Shown here piece after piece: positions 1 to 8,162 of a DNA stretch of 64,000 nucleotides. Each line of letters opens with the position of its first letter. Position 1 is the first letter of the stretch. Source of the DNA: Rhodospirillaceae bacterium UBA6219 (lineage in GTDB: Bacteria > Pseudomonadota > Alphaproteobacteria > Rhodospirillales > Magnetospirillaceae); contig DISD01000031.1 in the NCBI GenBank assembly GCA_002435715.1, forward strand, positions 2,294 through 66,293. The letters run 5' to 3'. The notes under the pieces were generated by a model that saw only the letters and a list, made by a program, of their open reading frames with translations, had not been told where the DNA came from and searched no databases. Both the position numbers and the translations under genes were made by a program.

Positions 1-325
1 CGAATTCCGGGTGGCCGGCGGTGCGATAGCCCAGTTGGCGGAAGTTCTTGATCTGCTCGATATCCAGGTCTTCATAACCGGTCAGATAGCCCAGCGCGTA
101 AAGCAGCATGGACCCATGGCCGGCGGACAGGATGAAGCGGTCGCGGTCGGCCCATTTCGGGGTTTTGGCGTCGAACTTCATGAAACGGGTGAACAGCACG
201 GTGGCCACGTCGGCCATGCCCATGGGCATGCCGGGATGGCCGGACTTGGCCTTTTCGATGGCATCCATGGACAGGAAGCGGATGGCGTTGGCCATCTCGG
301 CGTGGGTGGCGGTGGGTGCGGTCAT
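1..325 (-). CDS. cbbT: Transketolase, N-terminal part (cut by window start)
   Basis: Thiamine-diphosphate enzyme that moves two-carbon ketol units in the Calvin cycle and pentose phosphate pathway. About 108 N-terminal residues are present; the rest lies beyond base 1. The translation contains the family's N-terminal signature AIEKAKSGHPGMPMGMADV and later DRFILSAGHGSMLLYALGY, the conserved His residues around the cofactor site. Start ATG ends at 325, with an AGGA ribosome-binding site about 10 bases upstream. It follows the phosphoribulokinase gene by 46 bp on the same strand, so it is read as the cbb-operon transketolase rather than a housekeeping tkt. Family assignment is firm; the cbb name rests on context. 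Confidence 0.93.
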   Translation of the reverse strand, partial: MTAPTATHAEMANAIRFLSMDAIEKAKSGHPGMPMGMADVATVLFTRFMKFDAKTPKWADRDRFILSAGHGSMLLYALGYLTGYEDLDIEQIKNFRQLGYRTAGHPEF

Positions 326-371
326 CGTCTCGTCCTTCCTGGGATGGGGCAAAGGGGTTTGGCGTAAAGCA

Positions 372-1307
372 TTAAGGATGTGCGGGGGCCAGACCGGTGG
401 CGGCCTTGACCAGATGATAGGTGATCAGCAATTGCGACAGGGCCAGGGAATGGCTGGTGGAATCCTGGCCGGCGGTGTCGGTGAAACGGCCCAAGGGGGC
501 GCGCAGATGGCTGGCCTCGGGGATCAAACTCCATAGCAAATCTTCCACCGCCTTGGCCCGACGCGGCTCGATGCGGCCGGAAATGTCCAGCATGTCCACC
601 GGCTTGCCGTCGCTGTCGCGGGCCAGCGCCAGATGGAAACCGCCCTTGCCGCCGGCATCCAGCACCGGCCCCAGATCGGGATGGGCCAAGGTGGGGCGCA
701 GCAGATGGCGGGCATTCAGGTGGTTTTCATCTTCGGCGGCAGGGGTGAAACGCACCACGATGTCGGCGAAGCTGCGTTGCGGCTGGATGTGGGCGGCGGA
801 ATCGGCAGCCCGGCGGGCCAGGGAATCCTTGGCTTCCACCAGCGAATAACCGCGTTGGGCGCAGTCGCGGGCCAGTTTCCACGAGGTCCGTAACGTCTCG
901 TCGGGTTCGACGAAGACCTTGACGTCGAAGCAATCGCGCATGCCCCGGCTGTGATAGGCCAGCAAGCCCTCGACGATGACGAAGGGCTTGGCTTCCAACC
1001 GTTCGGGCGGCCGCAGCGTGCCCGAGGTATGGTCGTAGACCGGTTTCAGCACCGGCTGGCCCCGGCGCATCAGGCACAGATGCTGTTCCAGGATGTCCAG
1101 ATGGTTGGATTGGGGGGCCAGGGGCGTCAGCCCCAACTGGCGCCGTTCGGCGCGACTGTGACGGTGATAGTCGTCGGCCTGCAGCACCGCCACCCGGTCA
1201 CGTCCCAAAATGTCGGCGATGCCCCCGGTCAGGGTGCTTTTGCCGGCCGCCGAATCGCCGACCACGCCAAGGAAGATGGGCTGGTTGCCGGGGCGCGGAC
1301 AGGGCAT
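372..1307 (-). CDS. cbbP: Phosphoribulokinase (class II-like)
   Basis: ATP-dependent kinase making ribulose-1,5-bisphosphate for RuBisCO. The 311-residue product begins with the P-loop GVVGDSAAGKSTL, then ADDYH, a KPVYDHTSGTLRPPE segment and FVIVEGLL, all typical of the family. The P-loop and the DDYH...YDHTSG spacing resemble the cyanobacterial/plant class II enzymes rather than the TGSSGAGT-type class I enzymes usual in proteobacteria. The two redox-regulatory cysteines of plant enzymes are absent (Ala in the P-loop, no Cys before ADDYH). An in-frame extension to 1502 exists but lies inside the upstream gene; the ATG at 1307, two bases after the FBPase stop, is preferred. Downstream is transketolase. 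Confidence 0.92.
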   Translation of the reverse strand: MPCPRPGNQPIFLGVVGDSAAGKSTLTGGIADILGRDRVAVLQADDYHRHSRAERRQLGLTPLAPQSNHLDILEQHLCLMRRGQPVLKPVYDHTSGTLRPPERLEAKPFVIVEGLLAYHSRGMRDCFDVKVFVEPDETLRTSWKLARDCAQRGYSLVEAKDSLARRAADSAAHIQPQRSFADIVVRFTPAAEDENHLNARHLLRPTLAHPDLGPVLDAGGKGGFHLALARDSDGKPVDMLDISGRIEPRRAKAVEDLLWSLIPEASHLRAPLGRFTDTAGQDSTSHSLALSQLLITYHLVKAATGLAPAHP

Positions 1308-1309
1308 GT

Positions 1310-2257
1310 CTATCGCGTGCCCCCGTCCACGTGCCACGAGGTCAGCATCTGGCGCATTCCGGCGCCACCGCCCACCATCAAGGTCTGGGTCTTCCAGGCG
1401 CCGCCTTGGCGTTCGACGCCGTCCAGCAGCAAGCCGCTGGCGATGCCGGTGGCGCAAAAGGCGATTTCGTCGGCTTTCACCAGATGGTCCAGATCCATCC
1501 ACTGGTGGGTGTTCAGACCGGCTTCGCTGACGGCGCGGCGTTCGGTGGTCAATTGCGGGTCAAGCCGGGCCAGGAAGCAGCCGCCCATGACGCGGGCGGC
1601 GCAGGCGGCCAACAAGCCTTCGGCGATGCCGCCGGTCCCCATCAAGGCGTCGATGCCCGAATCGGGCATGGCGGCCAGGACCGCACCGGCCACGTCGCCG
1701 GCGGGATATTGCAGGGCCTGGGCGCCGCAGGCTTCGATGCGCTCGATCAGGTCGCGGTGACGGGGCTTTTCCAGGATGAAGATGGTCAGCTCGGCGACGC
1801 TTTTGCCCAGGCAGCGGGCCAGGATGGACAGGCGGTCCTCGACCGGGGCGGTGGGGTCCAGATGACCCGCTGCCTGCGGCGGGGCCACCAGCTTTTCCAT
1901 ATAAAAGGCCGGGCCGGGGTCGAACAGGCTGCCGGCGGGGGTCACCGCCAGACAGGCCATGGCGTTGGTCGACCCTTGGGTCAGGCAGGCCGCACCTTCA
2001 CAGGGATCGGCCAGCACGTCCCAAACCGGCAGGCGCTTGGGGTCGCCCAGGCGGCGGGCGCTGCCGTCCAGCAGCTTGGCGTCCAGGCCCTGGGCATCCA
2101 GTTCGGCCAGCAAGGCGGCCAGGGCGGCATCGTTGCCGCCGGCCAGGGGGCCAGCCGAGACCCGGGCGGCCGAAACGCGGGCAGCCGCCTCCGTCGCCTT
2201 GCGCAGCTCATAGGCGCAAAGCGACAGGCCGTGGCGGACGTCGCGCATCTCGGTCAT
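1310..2257 (-). CDS. glpX: GlpX-like class II fructose-bisphosphatase, divergent active site
   Basis: First visible gene of the cbb operon; by family it would hydrolyse fructose-1,6- (and perhaps sedoheptulose-1,7-) bisphosphate. 315 residues. Recognisable GlpX features are DPCEG, KLVAPP, the GTGGIAEG motif and the RGGCF-like strand near residue 230. However, the N-terminal catalytic blocks of GlpX are not there: the WxGRGDK region reads as Ala/Ser-rich sequence, the GEGE(I/K)DEAPML block is replaced by LLDGSARRLGDPKR, and the Thr after EG is Ala. Two of the five expected metal ligands are therefore missing. It could be a diverged or non-catalytic paralogue. The 155 bases upstream, after the b561 terminator, must hold the operon promoter. 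Confidence 0.8.
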   Translation of the reverse strand: MTEMRDVRHGLSLCAYELRKATEAAARVSAARVSAGPLAGGNDAALAALLAELDAQGLDAKLLDGSARRLGDPKRLPVWDVLADPCEGAACLTQGSTNAMACLAVTPAGSLFDPGPAFYMEKLVAPPQAAGHLDPTAPVEDRLSILARCLGKSVAELTIFILEKPRHRDLIERIEACGAQALQYPAGDVAGAVLAAMPDSGIDALMGTGGIAEGLLAACAARVMGGCFLARLDPQLTTERRAVSEAGLNTHQWMDLDHLVKADEIAFCATGIASGLLLDGVERQGGAWKTQTLMVGGGAGMRQMLTSWHVDGGTR

Positions 2258-2412
2258 GCCCTCAACTCCCTGTCCCCAAGATGATCTTCTTGGGCCTTAT
2301 CCTGGCGTGGGGTGGTCTTGGACGGAACACCCGCCGGGATATGGCGCAAATCTCTTGTGGAGGGGCCGAACCCTGCCCGAGAGGGCGGGGAGAGTCAATG
2401 TTGCGATGCGAG

Positions 2413-2444
2413 GAAAATAAACCGGGTGGTCAATTCCCACCCGG
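2413..2444 (-). terminator. Rho-independent terminator of the cytochrome b561 gene
   Basis: Seven-base-pair GC stem (arms 2422-2428 and 2438-2444) overlapping the stop codon at 2430-2432, followed on the minus strand by TTTATTTT. It separates the b561 gene from the cbb operon. Confidence 0.75.
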
Positions 2445-2966
2445 CAGCATGCGGGCCATCACGTCGTCCTTCAGCACGAAGCGATGGCGCAGCGCCGCAA
2501 GCCCGTGACCGGCAACCACCGCCGCCAAGCTCCAGGCCAGGAAGCCGTGCACTTCCTCGAACACTTCCTTCAAGTCGTGGTTGGGCTGCACCAAGGTGGG
2601 AATGACCCACCCGAAAACCGAAACCGGATGGTCTCCGGCCTGGCTCATGATGATGCCCGACACGGGCAGGACCAACATCAGCCCATAAAGGGCCAGGTGG
2701 CCCAAACGGGCCAGGGTGACTTCGCTGGCCGGCATGGAATCGGGCAGGGCCGGGGCCGGGTGGGTCAGACGCCAGGCCAGACGGAGGGCGGCCAGGGCCA
2801 ACACCACGGCGCCGACAGCCTTGTGCAGGCCATACATTTGGGCCCGCAAATCGCCCTTGGGCAGATCTTCCAGCACCAGGCCCAGACCGAAAAGGCCGAT
2901 CAGCATCACGGCCATCAGCCAGTGCAGGGTGACGGCCATGCCGTCATAGCGGGGAGACGCGTTCAT
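2430..2966 (-). CDS. Cytochrome b561 family membrane protein
   Basis: A 178-residue, four-helix membrane cytochrome that likely passes electrons between the quinone pool and a periplasmic partner. It has the prokaryotic b561 pattern: N-terminal RYDGMAVTLHWLMA with the first haem His, further His residues in LHKAVGAV, LGHLALYG and the C-terminal EEVHGFLAW/AGHGLAAL helices. Start at 2966 is chosen because GGAG lies 7 bases upstream; an upstream in-frame ATG at 2984 falls in the preceding terminator's A-tract and is unlikely. It sits alone between two terminators, so it is probably monocistronic. Substrate and partner are unknown. Confidence 0.85.
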   Translation of the reverse strand: MNASPRYDGMAVTLHWLMAVMLIGLFGLGLVLEDLPKGDLRAQMYGLHKAVGAVVLALAALRLAWRLTHPAPALPDSMPASEVTLARLGHLALYGLMLVLPVSGIIMSQAGDHPVSVFGWVIPTLVQPNHDLKEVFEEVHGFLAWSLAAVVAGHGLAALRHRFVLKDDVMARMLPGGN

Positions 2967-2984
2967 CTTCAAGCTCCAGGGCAT

Positions 2985-3016
2985 AAAAAAGCAATGCGGG
3001 CATCTTGGCCCGCATT
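2985..3016 (-). terminator. Rho-independent terminator of the response regulator gene
   Basis: Perfect 9-bp stem (2993-3001 with 3008-3016), six-base loop, and on the minus strand a run of six T (2985-2990). It lies 30 bases after the stop codon at 3046. Confidence 0.88.
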
Positions 3017-3045
3017 GTCTGAACCCAGCCTGAACAACACCGAGG

Positions 3046-3675
3046 TTACCGCCCCTCGCGGCCCTTCAGATAGAACGCCACGGCTTGGGCGCGGTTGCCG
3101 ACGCCCAGTTTGTCGTACAGGTTCTTCAGGTGGAACTTGACCGTGTTCAACGAGATGTCCAACTGGCTGGCCATCTGCTGGTTGGTCAAGCCGCCGGCCA
3201 GGGCGGCCAGCAATTCGCGTTCGCGCGGCGTCAGGCCGGCCAGCGGGTCCGACGCCAGCGACGAGACGTCGATGAACGGGAACACCATGCGCCCGGCGGC
3301 CACCGCCATAATGGTATCCAGCAATTGTTCCGGGGTTTCGCGCTTCGAGCAGAAGCCGGCGGCGCCCAGCGTCATCGCCTGACGCGGCACGTCGGGGTTG
3401 GGACTGCCGGTATAGACGATCAGACGCGGCGCATCGACGCGGTTGCGCAGCGCCTGCAACACGGCGCGGCCGTCCATATAGGGCATTTCCCAACCGATAA
3501 TGCCGACGTCGAAGGGAATGCGTTCCACCGCTTCCATGAAACGTTCGCCGTCATCGGTGACGGCTGCCAGGGAAAAACGTTCGTCGCCGGCGAAGATCTT
3601 CACCAGGGACGATTGCAGCAGCGGGTTCTTTTCAGCGATGACGATGTCGATCGGGCGGCTTTGTTGGACGGCCAT
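3046..3675 (-). CDS. Atypical NarL/FixJ-type response regulator lacking the phospho-acceptor Asp
   Basis: 209-residue regulator: receiver-like domain (about residues 8-125) and LuxR-type HTH (about 140-200, GLTPRERELLAALAGGLTNQ through TVKFHLKNLYDKLGV). In the receiver, the strand that normally ends in the phosphorylated Asp reads VGIIGWEMPYMDG, with Gly where Asp is expected, and the usual N-terminal acidic pair is reduced to AEKN. The switch Lys (FCSK) remains. It is therefore probably controlled by something other than phosphorylation, such as expression level or a ligand. DNA binding is expected from the intact HTH. Start 3675 has AAGGA upstream; an in-frame extension to 3744 lacks one. 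Repeats upstream may be its own operator. Confidence 0.87.
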   Translation of the reverse strand: MAVQQSRPIDIVIAEKNPLLQSSLVKIFAGDERFSLAAVTDDGERFMEAVERIPFDVGIIGWEMPYMDGRAVLQALRNRVDAPRLIVYTGSPNPDVPRQAMTLGAAGFCSKRETPEQLLDTIMAVAAGRMVFPFIDVSSLASDPLAGLTPRERELLAALAGGLTNQQMASQLDISLNTVKFHLKNLYDKLGVGNRAQAVAFYLKGREGR

Positions 3676-3765
3676 TTTGGTTGTTCCTTGCCCGGCTCGA
3701 CCCCCAATGGCCACGGCGGGATAGGGGGCATTATAAGTGCGCAAAGGTTGGATGCAAGGAAAAGA

Positions 3766-3816
3766 GTAGGTATTTTCCTACCCTTATTCATTAACAATTG
3801 GCAATCCTACCCTTAT
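3766..3816. repeat. Repeated TCCTACCCTTAT motif and inverted repeat upstream of the regulator
   Basis: TCCTACCCTTAT occurs twice, at 3776-3787 and 3805-3816, 29 bases apart, and the first copy forms an inverted repeat with GTAGG at 3766-3770 (GTAGG-tatttt-CCTAC). It lies in the AT-rich gap between the atypical regulator (starting at 3675) and the end of the GGDEF-EAL gene. A regulator-binding site is a reasonable guess, unproven. Confidence 0.4.
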
Positions 3817-3835
3817 GGATAGCTGGGTGGGCGGA

Positions 3836-5554
3836 TTACAGGGCGGAAGGGGTGGCCAGAACCTCGACCAACCGGTCGGCGGGGACAGGGGGGGCCAGGA
3901 CATAGCCTTGGATTTCGTCGCATCCCAAGCGGCGCAGCGCGGCGACCTGGTCGGTGGTTTCCACCCCTTCGGCGATGATGCGGCGACCCAAGGCGTGCCC
4001 CATGGAAATAATGGCGCGGATGATTTCCAGCGAACTTTCGTCGGTGGCGATGTCGGCGATGAACGAGCGGTCGATCTTGACCGAATCCACCGGGAAACGA
4101 CGGATCACCGAAAGCGACGAGGTGCCGGTGCCGAAATCGTCCATGGATAGGGTGATGCCCATTTCGGTCAGTTCGTTCAGGGTGGCGACGGCGTTTTCGC
4201 TGTCGCGCATGACCATGCCTTCGGTGATCTCGAATTCCAGGGCGCAGGCCGGCAATCCGGCGCGATCCAGGGCGGCGCGGACGATGGCGACGAATCCCGG
4301 CGCCCGCAATTGCCGCACCGACAAATTGATGGCGACCCTGGGGGCCGATCCGTCTTTTTCCAGCCAGGCGCGATATTGACGGCAGGCGGCGTCGATGGCC
4401 CATTCGCCGACCCGGCCCATCAGACCCGATTCTTCCATCACCGGGATGAACTTGGCCGGCGACACCTGGCCCAGTTCGGCGGCGTTCCAGCGCAACAGCG
4501 CCTCGACCCCGGTATAGGCGCCGGTCTTCAAATCCAGCTTGGGCTGGAAGGCCAGGGCCATTTCGCCCCGTTCCAGGGCTTGCGACAATCCGGTCTTGAT
4601 AGCCAGACGTTCCTCGACGGCGGCGTTCATGTCAGCGGTGAAGAACTGGAAATTGGCCTTGCCGTGTTCCTTGGCCCGGTACATGGCGGCGTCGGCGTTC
4701 TTCAGCATGGTCATGCTGTCTTCGGCGTCGTCGGGAAACACCGTGATGCCGATGGAACCGGAAACGAAGGCTTCTCGGCCGGCCAGATCGAAGGGCTTCT
4801 TCAGGATGTCCAGAATGCGGCCAGCGACGTTGGGGGCGTTCTGATAGGTACCCAGATTGGGCATCAGCACGGTGAACTCGTCGCCGCCCAGTCGCGCCAC
4901 CGTGTCGCCCGAGCGGATGCAGGCGGACAAGCGGCGGGCGGTTTCCTGCAGCAACAGGTCGCCCATGTCATGGCCCAAGGTGTCGTTGACCAGCTTGAAG
5001 CCGTCCAGGTCGATGAACATCAGGCCGACCATCTGGCCGTTGCGTTCCGCCTGATGCACCGCTTGGCCCAGGCGGTCCATGAACAAGGTGCGGTTGGGCA
5101 GGCCGGTCAAGGCGTCGAAGCTGGCTTGGCGGCTGAGGTCGCGGGCCCGTTCCTCCAGTCTGGTGACGGCGCGCACCAAGGTGTCGAAGGCCGGCATGCG
5201 CCCGGTCAGATCGCGCAGCGCGATGCCGAACAGACCGTCGCCGAACGATCGGGTGACCACCAGCGCCGCCATGGTGCCGCCATCGGGGCGGTTCAGGATC
5301 ATGGGCAGACCCTTGGGGTCCGATTGCAGGGCGGCGATGCCGCCCACCAGCGTGCGGCTGTGGTCGGGGTGCAGCAGGGTCAGGAACGAGGTGCCGACCA
5401 GGTGTTGGACCGTGGTGCCCAATTGTTCGGCGCCCACCTGATTGATCCAAACGATGATGTCGTCCTGGCACAGGCACAACACGTCCTCGACCATTTCCAG
5501 CAAGGGAAGTGGCGACAAAGGGGAGTTGGGTGTCCGGGGACGCGACGATGCCAT
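3836..5554 (-). CDS. PAS-GGDEF-EAL cyclic-di-GMP turnover protein
   Basis: 572-residue cytoplasmic protein. An N-terminal PAS-like region (about 15-120, IIVWINQVGAEQLG) precedes a GGDEF domain (about 145-310) and an EAL domain (about 325-570). The GGDEF motif is intact (RLGGDEF) with an RSGD inhibitory I-site five residues before it, so diguanylate cyclase activity with product inhibition is possible. The EAL domain has GVEALLRW, the N(L) of INLSVRQL, EITEG, MDDFGTG, KIDRSF, AEGVET and QGY, so phosphodiesterase activity is likely. No membrane segments. No clear ribosome-binding site was seen for the ATG at 5554; ATG at residue 21 is an alternative. It is a single gene with no obvious partner. 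Confidence 0.9.
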   Translation of the reverse strand: MASSRPRTPNSPLSPLPLLEMVEDVLCLCQDDIIVWINQVGAEQLGTTVQHLVGTSFLTLLHPDHSRTLVGGIAALQSDPKGLPMILNRPDGGTMAALVVTRSFGDGLFGIALRDLTGRMPAFDTLVRAVTRLEERARDLSRQASFDALTGLPNRTLFMDRLGQAVHQAERNGQMVGLMFIDLDGFKLVNDTLGHDMGDLLLQETARRLSACIRSGDTVARLGGDEFTVLMPNLGTYQNAPNVAGRILDILKKPFDLAGREAFVSGSIGITVFPDDAEDSMTMLKNADAAMYRAKEHGKANFQFFTADMNAAVEERLAIKTGLSQALERGEMALAFQPKLDLKTGAYTGVEALLRWNAAELGQVSPAKFIPVMEESGLMGRVGEWAIDAACRQYRAWLEKDGSAPRVAINLSVRQLRAPGFVAIVRAALDRAGLPACALEFEITEGMVMRDSENAVATLNELTEMGITLSMDDFGTGTSSLSVIRRFPVDSVKIDRSFIADIATDESSLEIIRAIISMGHALGRRIIAEGVETTDQVAALRRLGCDEIQGYVLAPPVPADRLVEVLATPSAL

Positions 5555-5628
5555 GGCTTTTGTTACGGATGTGAGTCCACGATCCTAGACGAAAGCGTCA
5601 GGGCGGAAAAGCGTCTTGGTTGAGCGGC

Positions 5629-6477
5629 TTAGTTGAACATCACCCGGGCGTCGGCCGGACGCTTGCCGAACGAGGTCCGGGCGACGGCGATGGCGGTGCC
5701 CAGATTGTCGTTCACTTCCACCGAGGCGGGGGAAGACGTCGTGACAGGAGCTGCGGCCTGTTCGACTTGCGACGGTTCGACCGGAGCATTGGTCGTGGCG
5801 GCGACGGCGACTTCCACCGTCTTGGTTTCGGCGACGATCTGGGCGACGTCGGCGTTTTTGGTCGGCTCGGTTACTGCGGCGGTGGCGGCTTGGCTGACCG
5901 GTTCGTCGCTGAAGCTGGTGTCCAGGCCGGGATGCTGCTGGCCCATATGGACCAGAGCCATCGATGTGCGGGCGGCAACTTTTTGGATGCTGGCCCTGGT
6001 GTTGGCTGCGGGAACGGCGCGGCGGGCGGGATTATAGACGAAGCCGTCGGCACGATAGATTTTGCTGCCGAAGGTGCTGCTGGGTTCGTACCACACGCGC
6101 ACTCGCGACCAATCGTTCTTGGGCGAGACGTCGATGACCGGGACCATCTTGGTGATGGCGCCGCGCCCCGAGCTGCGCACCGGCGCCCAATTGGCGTGAT
6201 CGACCAGGATCATCCGGTTGTTGACGACCTTGCTGACCACCGAGACGTGGCCGTAACGCATGGAGCCCTGGCGCGAGAACACCATGACGGCGTCGCTTTG
6301 CGGGGTGCGGCCACGATCGTAACGACCGGCAGCGGCGTTCCACCACTTCCAGGCGTCGCCTTGCAGGTCGATGCCGGACACCTGACGGGCGTAGGGAACG
6401 CATTGAATGGCTTGAGCGGGAAGAGCAACGGCTGACAGCACAACGGCGGTCACAAGCGCAAGCAAGCCTTTCCGCAT
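5629..6477 (-). CDS. Secreted CHAP-domain protein (peptidoglycan amidase/peptidase-like)
   Basis: 282 residues with a clear signal peptide (MRKGLLALVTAVVLSAVALPAQA). The mature N-terminus holds a CHAP domain: catalytic Cys in QCVPYAR (about residue 26), His in YGHVSVV (about 77) and DHANW. CHAP domains cleave peptide or amide bonds in peptidoglycan or glutathionylspermidine-type substrates; peptidoglycan is likelier for an exported protein. The C-terminal 120 residues are low-complexity, rich in Ala, Val, Thr and Pro, likely a spacer or wall-associated tail. It is transcribed divergently from the TAXI binding-protein gene. It may act in cell-wall remodelling. Confidence 0.82.
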   Translation of the reverse strand: MRKGLLALVTAVVLSAVALPAQAIQCVPYARQVSGIDLQGDAWKWWNAAAGRYDRGRTPQSDAVMVFSRQGSMRYGHVSVVSKVVNNRMILVDHANWAPVRSSGRGAITKMVPVIDVSPKNDWSRVRVWYEPSSTFGSKIYRADGFVYNPARRAVPAANTRASIQKVAARTSMALVHMGQQHPGLDTSFSDEPVSQAATAAVTEPTKNADVAQIVAETKTVEVAVAATTNAPVEPSQVEQAAAPVTTSSPASVEVNDNLGTAIAVARTSFGKRPADARVMFN

Positions 6478-6587
6478 TCCAGCCTCTCCCCTGTTGCCCT
6501 GTGGCGGCAGCTTTGCTTCCCGCCTTATCTTCGCCGGCGATTGTGTCCATTTGAAAACTCGATGGCAACCCTTTTGAATCGTTTTTT

Positions 6588-6600
6588 ATGGAAATTCCAT
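6588..6600. promoter_or_regulatory. Palindrome ATGGAAATTCCAT in divergent promoter region
   Basis: Thirteen-base palindrome in the 243-bp gap between the CHAP gene and the TAXI gene, preceded by a T-rich stretch. It may be an operator; no known regulator is matched. Confidence 0.3.
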
Positions 6601-6720
6601 TTGTTTCGGCATCGCACAAATCGGCGCTGCGCAACGCACAGGTGGGGTTTGGGGCTTCCGAAGGCACCGGGCTTGCGGCTATGATCCGCCCGCGCGGCCG
6701 CAAGGTCGTATCGTTTGACT

Positions 6721-7707
6721 ATGAAAAAGGGGGACGCGCCGGTGCGGCGAATTCGGGCAGGTGGCATGATGGTGGCGGCTTTCCTGGCCTGCGGCATGAC
6801 GTCCGCGATGGCCGAAGGCGGCAAGACGGCGTTGATCTCGTCGGGTGAGGTGACGGGCTATTATTACCCGGCTGCCGGCGCGCTTTGCCGGGTCATCAAC
6901 AAGGAAAGCGGCGGCATCCATTGCGCCGCGGTGCCGTCCTCGGGGTCCGCCGCCAATCTGGCGGCGTTGCGTTCGGGGGCGGTGGATTTGGGGGTGGTCC
7001 AGGCACAGGCGGCGCAAATGGCCGCCGAAGGAACCGGTTCGTTCAAGGATGCCGGTCCCTTCACCGATTTGCGCGCCGTCCTCAGCCTGCCGGGGGAATC
7101 GGTGATGCTGCTGGCCCGTCAGGGCGCCGACATCGAATCCATGGCCGATCTGAAGGGCAAGCGGGTCAATTTGGGCCGTCCCGGATCGTTCCAGCGCGCC
7201 ATGGCCGAAGCGACCCTGGAAGCCGCCGGCCTGTCCGAAGGCGATCTGGCCATCGCGGTGGAACTGGAATTGTCGGAACAGACCCCCGAATTGTGTGAAG
7301 GCAACATCGACGCCGCCTTCTATTCCGGCTATCAGCCCATGGCCGAGGCGACCATGGCCATGGACGAATGCGACGCTTTGCCGGTGCAGATCAAGGCCAA
7401 GACCTTGGAATCCTATTTGAAGCACCATTCCTGGCTGACGCGGGCCACCATCCACAAGGATTTGTATCCGGGTATGCGCGACGACGTGGTCAGCCTGCAG
7501 GTCCGCGCCCTGCTGGTCACCACCACGCGCAGCAGCAACACCCAGGTCCAGGATTGGCTGAAGGCCATCCACGCCAATTTCTCGGCGCTGACCCATCTGC
7601 ATCCGGTGTTGCGCGGATTGGGCAAGGCGGACAGCGCCAAGGACGGCATCACCATCAAGCTGCATGATGGCGCCGATGCCTTTTATGGCGAAACCGGGCT
7701 GAAATAA
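6721..7707 (+). CDS. TAXI-family TRAP transporter solute-binding protein
   Basis: 328-residue periplasmic binding protein of the TAXI (TRAP-associated extracytoplasmic immunogenic) family, with an N-terminal signal sequence running to AMAEGG and the family-typical GEVTGYYYPAAGALCRVIN and AVPSSGSAANLAALRSGAVDLG segments near the ligand pocket. TAXI proteins normally feed a fused DctQM permease; none is encoded next door, so the membrane part must be elsewhere or the protein has a sensing role. Ligand unknown (glutamate, 2-oxoglutarate and similar acids are known for the family). ATG at 6721 is preferred to the in-frame TTG at 6715. A terminator follows immediately. Confidence 0.88.
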   Translation: MKKGDAPVRRIRAGGMMVAAFLACGMTSAMAEGGKTALISSGEVTGYYYPAAGALCRVINKESGGIHCAAVPSSGSAANLAALRSGAVDLGVVQAQAAQMAAEGTGSFKDAGPFTDLRAVLSLPGESVMLLARQGADIESMADLKGKRVNLGRPGSFQRAMAEATLEAAGLSEGDLAIAVELELSEQTPELCEGNIDAAFYSGYQPMAEATMAMDECDALPVQIKAKTLESYLKHHSWLTRATIHKDLYPGMRDDVVSLQVRALLVTTTRSSNTQVQDWLKAIHANFSALTHLHPVLRGLGKADSAKDGITIKLHDGADAFYGETGLK

Positions 7708-7722
7708 GCCCGGTTTTCTTTT
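7692..7722 (+). terminator. Rho-independent terminator of the TAXI gene
   Basis: Nine-base-pair stem (7692-7700 with 7707-7715) spanning the stop codon region, then TTTTCTTTT. Confidence 0.88.
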
Positions 7723-7743
7723 CATCGTTTTCCCGAAACGACA

Positions 7744-7773
7744 ACGCCGCCGCCCCGATGGGGGCGACGGCGT
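7744..7773 (-). terminator. Strong GC hairpin between convergent genes
   Basis: Thirteen-position stem with one mismatch (7744-7756 with 7761-7773) and a four-base loop, 26 bases beyond the cytochrome c stop codon. There is no long T-run, so it may act as a terminator or as a 3' stabiliser for the cytochrome transcript. Confidence 0.5.
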
Positions 7774-7799
7774 CGGAAAAAGCGTTTCCGTGGAACGGA

Positions 7800-8162
7800 T
7801 TACTTCTTCAGGGTCTTCAGGTATTCCACGACTTCCTTCAGGTCGTCGGGGTTCTTGATACCGGCGAAGACCATCTTGTTGCCGGGGATGGTGCCTTTGG
7901 GGTCGGCCAGGTACTTGGACAGGTTGGCTTCGTCCCAGGTCAGGCCGGAAGCCTTGTGCTTTTCCGAGTACTTGTATTCGGGCCAGTTGGTGCCGGCCTT
8001 GGTGCCGAACACGCCAGCCAGCGAGGGGCCGACGCCATGCTTGCCGGCTTCCACCTTGTGGCAGGCCTTACAAGCGTTGAAGCCCTTGGGGGCATCAGCG
8101 GCATTGGCGGCGACGGGGGCGATCAACAGGGCGGCAACGGCCAGACCGAGCAACTTCTTCAT
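7800..8162 (-). CDS. Periplasmic cytochrome c (c2/c550 type)
   Basis: 120-residue soluble monohaem cytochrome c with a signal peptide ending ANAADAP. The haem site is CKACH (about residue 32) and the sixth ligand Met is in GNKMVFAG (about 95), the class I pattern. It likely shuttles electrons in the periplasm between the bc1 complex and terminal oxidases or reductases. Three ATG codons are consecutive (8168, 8165, 8162); GGGAG ends directly before the first, so the third, at a spacing of about seven, is the best start. It is a single gene, with a long 5' gap to hrpB on the other strand. Confidence 0.92.
   Translation of the reverse strand: MKKLLGLAVAALLIAPVAANAADAPKGFNACKACHKVEAGKHGVGPSLAGVFGTKAGTNWPEYKYSEKHKASGLTWDEANLSKYLADPKGTIPGNKMVFAGIKNPDDLKEVVEYLKTLKK

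Noticed and set aside
1308..1502. Longer N-terminus for phosphoribulokinase
   Set aside because: It lies within the FBPase gene, is Arg-rich and precedes the normal family start.
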